Assembly: GCA_003990745.1 (NCBI GenBank)
Contig: RBNI01000290.1
Span: 1-34,380 of the forward strand
From: Jimgerdemannia flammicorona
Lineage: Eukaryota; Mucoromycota; Endogonomycetes; Endogonales; Endogonaceae
Length of the DNA stretch: 34,380 nt
Direction of reading: 5' to 3'
Below the pieces are notes generated by a model. That model saw only the letters and a list, made by a program, of their open reading frames with translations, was not told the origin of the DNA and searched no databases. The translations under genes and the position numbers were made by a program. Below are positions 32,755 to 34,380 of the stretch, in pieces (positions within the stretch are counted from its first letter, which is position 1; every line of letters starts with the position of its first letter).

Positions 32755-34352
32755 ATGTCTTTCCCTGAAGGCTATTTCTTCATCACGTCCGGCGCTAACG
32801 GCCTCGTCCTTGACATAAAAAATGCCTCCAAGAAAGTGAGTTGTCAACCAAAAATCAAGGAGCCCCTTCCTCACCCAGACTGTCCCTTGATCCCTTGTTT
32901 TACGCGTTCGCCCCACAAACCAACCCAACATAGCCCGACCAGGCCCTCGTCGTGTCCAAGCAGAAACACCACGATAACGATAGCCAGCTCTGGTCCTGTG
33001 ACAATGACTTTATTATTAACAAGAACTCTGGCCTTGGTGAGTAGTCACTCACTCTGCGAGAGAAGAGATTTGACTGTGAGAGAGAAGAACCTTCAAATAT
33101 ATATATGACAGTACATGAATAAGTAAGAAACGTTGTGTTTTGTTGATTCCTGCTCGTCCTTTACCTTTTATTTCGCTCTCCACCAAATACAGTTCTCGAC
33201 ATCCGTGGTGGTACGCTTTCTTCCGTTTCTTTTCTCTTTCCTGTGATATTCATCTATCGAGACATCACATCCATTTACCATGCCACACATCACCATCCCA
33301 GGCCAAGTTCTCTCTAACAAGCAAATCATCCAGTACAACCGCAAGCTCACCCAGGCCGCCCACAATCAGCGTTGGGGCTACCGCGACGGGTTCATCTACT
33401 CCCTTGCCGACCCGAACCTCGTCCTCGACATCAAGGTGAATACCTGTTCTTACCTGCAACATCCCATTACCGCACACCAACCCGCGCGTATCTTAACCTT
33501 TGCCCTGCTTTCAACATACTCGCAGGGCGGCGCCAATGCCGAGAACACTCCTGTTATCCTCTACACTCGCAAGTCATCCGACGCCTTCAACCAACAATGG
33601 GACATTGTGCCGGCCTCCCCGACCACCGACCAGTCCACCTACCAGCAGCCTGAACAGGCCTACGCCCAGGCCCAGCAGCCTCCCGGCGGGTACGGCGCTC
33701 AGCAGGGTTACGGTGCTCAGTCCTACGGCCAGGCCGCCTACGACCGACCGTCCCACGAGGAGTCTTACGGACAGCCCCAGGGTCAGCCCTACGGTTACAC
33801 TTCTACCGGTGGGTACGGCGCCCCTGACGAGGAGCGCCAGTACCGTCCCATCAGACCTGAAACCAACGTTCCGAGGATCGAAAGTTTGGAGGACGCCCAT
33901 CGGGAGGTGTATGGTCGAAGTGGCGCGCGGAAGGCTCATTTGAGGTGAGTATTTTGGGTAATTGGATATGGTTAGTTGTGATGGGCTGGAGATGGGACGA
34001 AGGTGTCAGTCATAGTTTATATTTTCTCTCGCGATTACCAATACCGTTTCTTCCGTTTCGTCTCGCGCGCAGTCACGAGCTTATTGCCGGTGCCGCTGCC
34101 TTTGAGGTGAGTAAATCTGCCACACCTTTATATTTGGGGTGGAGAATATCGGTTAGAGGACGCGTGCTCACTTTGCTGTTCCGGCCCCATCATCAATCTC
34201 GATCACTCAAAACATAACCATTGACACCTTCCCCGTTATCCACCCCGTCCCCGCAGGCCATGCGTGCCTGGGAGAAGCGCCAGCAGGCCGAGGGTAAGCC
34301 TGTGCACCACGCCTTGGCCAAGGAGCTCATCGCCGGGCTCGCTATGGGGGAG
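32755..34352 (+). CDS. ricin-B-type lectin fused to DUF3759 (CipC-like), 3' partial
   Basis: Exons: 32,755-32,835, 32,934-33,036, 33,193-33,210 (18 nt), 33,302-33,435, 33,526-33,944, 34,073-34,106, 34,257-34,352; a further intron starts at 34,353 (GTGGGT) and leaves the window. All introns are GT-AG and the joined frame is open for 295 residues. Residues 1-141 are a three-lobed ricin-B (beta-trefoil, CBM13-like) domain: repeated LVLDI/VVLDI strands and QLW (45-47), NQRW (89-92), NQQWDI (134-139) for the QxW signature. Residues about 142-215 are rich in Tyr, Gly and Gln (YGAQ, GYGAQQ) and probably disordered. From about 250, HELIAGAAAFEAMRAWEKRQ and HHALAKELIAGLAMGE match DUF3759, found in CipC-like proteins first noted as antibiotic-response proteins in Aspergillus. 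The exact role is unknown; sugar binding is likely from the fold. There is no signal peptide, so it is probably cytosolic. The ATG starts immediately before the first beta strand (GYFFITS). Confidence 0.88.
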
Positions 34353-34364
34353 GTGGGTTCGCGG

Positions 34365-34380
34365 TTTTTTTTTTTTTTTT
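34365..34380. repeat. poly-T run at the right edge
   Basis: At least 16 T inside the last visible intron of the lectin gene. It may be an ordinary intronic pyrimidine tract, the tail of an inserted - strand retroposon, or an assembly edge effect. Confidence 0.7.

Noticed and set aside
33574..33939. Long open frames antisense and in the alternative frame of lectin exon 5
   Set aside because: They are shadows of a GC-rich, repetitive coding exon; the spliced sense frame has domain motifs.

Overview
The window looks like a chromosome segment of a basidiomycete fungus, probably a mushroom-forming one. The reasons are short GT-AG introns (78 to about 150 nt) in compact genes, a short-chain dehydrogenase next to a ricin-B/DUF3759 (CipC-like) gene, Ty3/gypsy elements (one with a dUTPase domain, a type reported from Basidiomycota) and APE-type LINEs. 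The species cannot be named from the sequence alone.

Bases 1 to about 30,600 are a transposon graveyard that is almost free of CpG; I found only about five CG dinucleotides by eye. From left to right it holds: a poly-A run; the 3' part of a decayed Ty3/gypsy element on the + strand (gypsy-1: RT, RNase H, integrase, 3' LTR); tandem repeats; an unassigned relic reading frame (3841-4746); a 15-bp minisatellite (5088-5312); and a long Ty3/gypsy element on the - strand (gypsy-2, about 6,360-20,526) with the order gag, zinc knuckle, protease, dUTPase, RT, RNase H, integrase. A complete LINE on the - strand (LINE-1, 14,228-19,904, 94-nt poly-A, 11-bp target-site duplication) sits inside the 5' LTR of gypsy-2. 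Next come a gag-like relic (20,640-21,480), AT-rich DNA with repeats and a large palindrome (23,246-23,373), and a second complete LINE on the - strand (LINE-2, 23,678-29,372, 17-bp target-site duplication). All element reading frames are broken by stops and some frameshifts. Many stops are explained by C-to-T change at former CpG sites, as in RIP-like mutation or methyl-C deamination.

From about 30,600 CpG is common again and host genes follow. An intact four-exon SDR oxidoreductase (- strand, 270 aa) and a divergently transcribed, at least seven-exon ricin-B lectin/DUF3759 gene (+ strand, running off the right edge) share a 603-bp intergenic region. It holds a TATA box and a 26-bp tandem duplication close to the SDR start. 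Nothing in the sequence links the two genes in one pathway.

No tRNA, rRNA or CRISPR array was recognised. Boundaries of decayed elements are approximate unless tied to a target-site duplication. Domain calls come from reading translated motifs by eye, without a database search.
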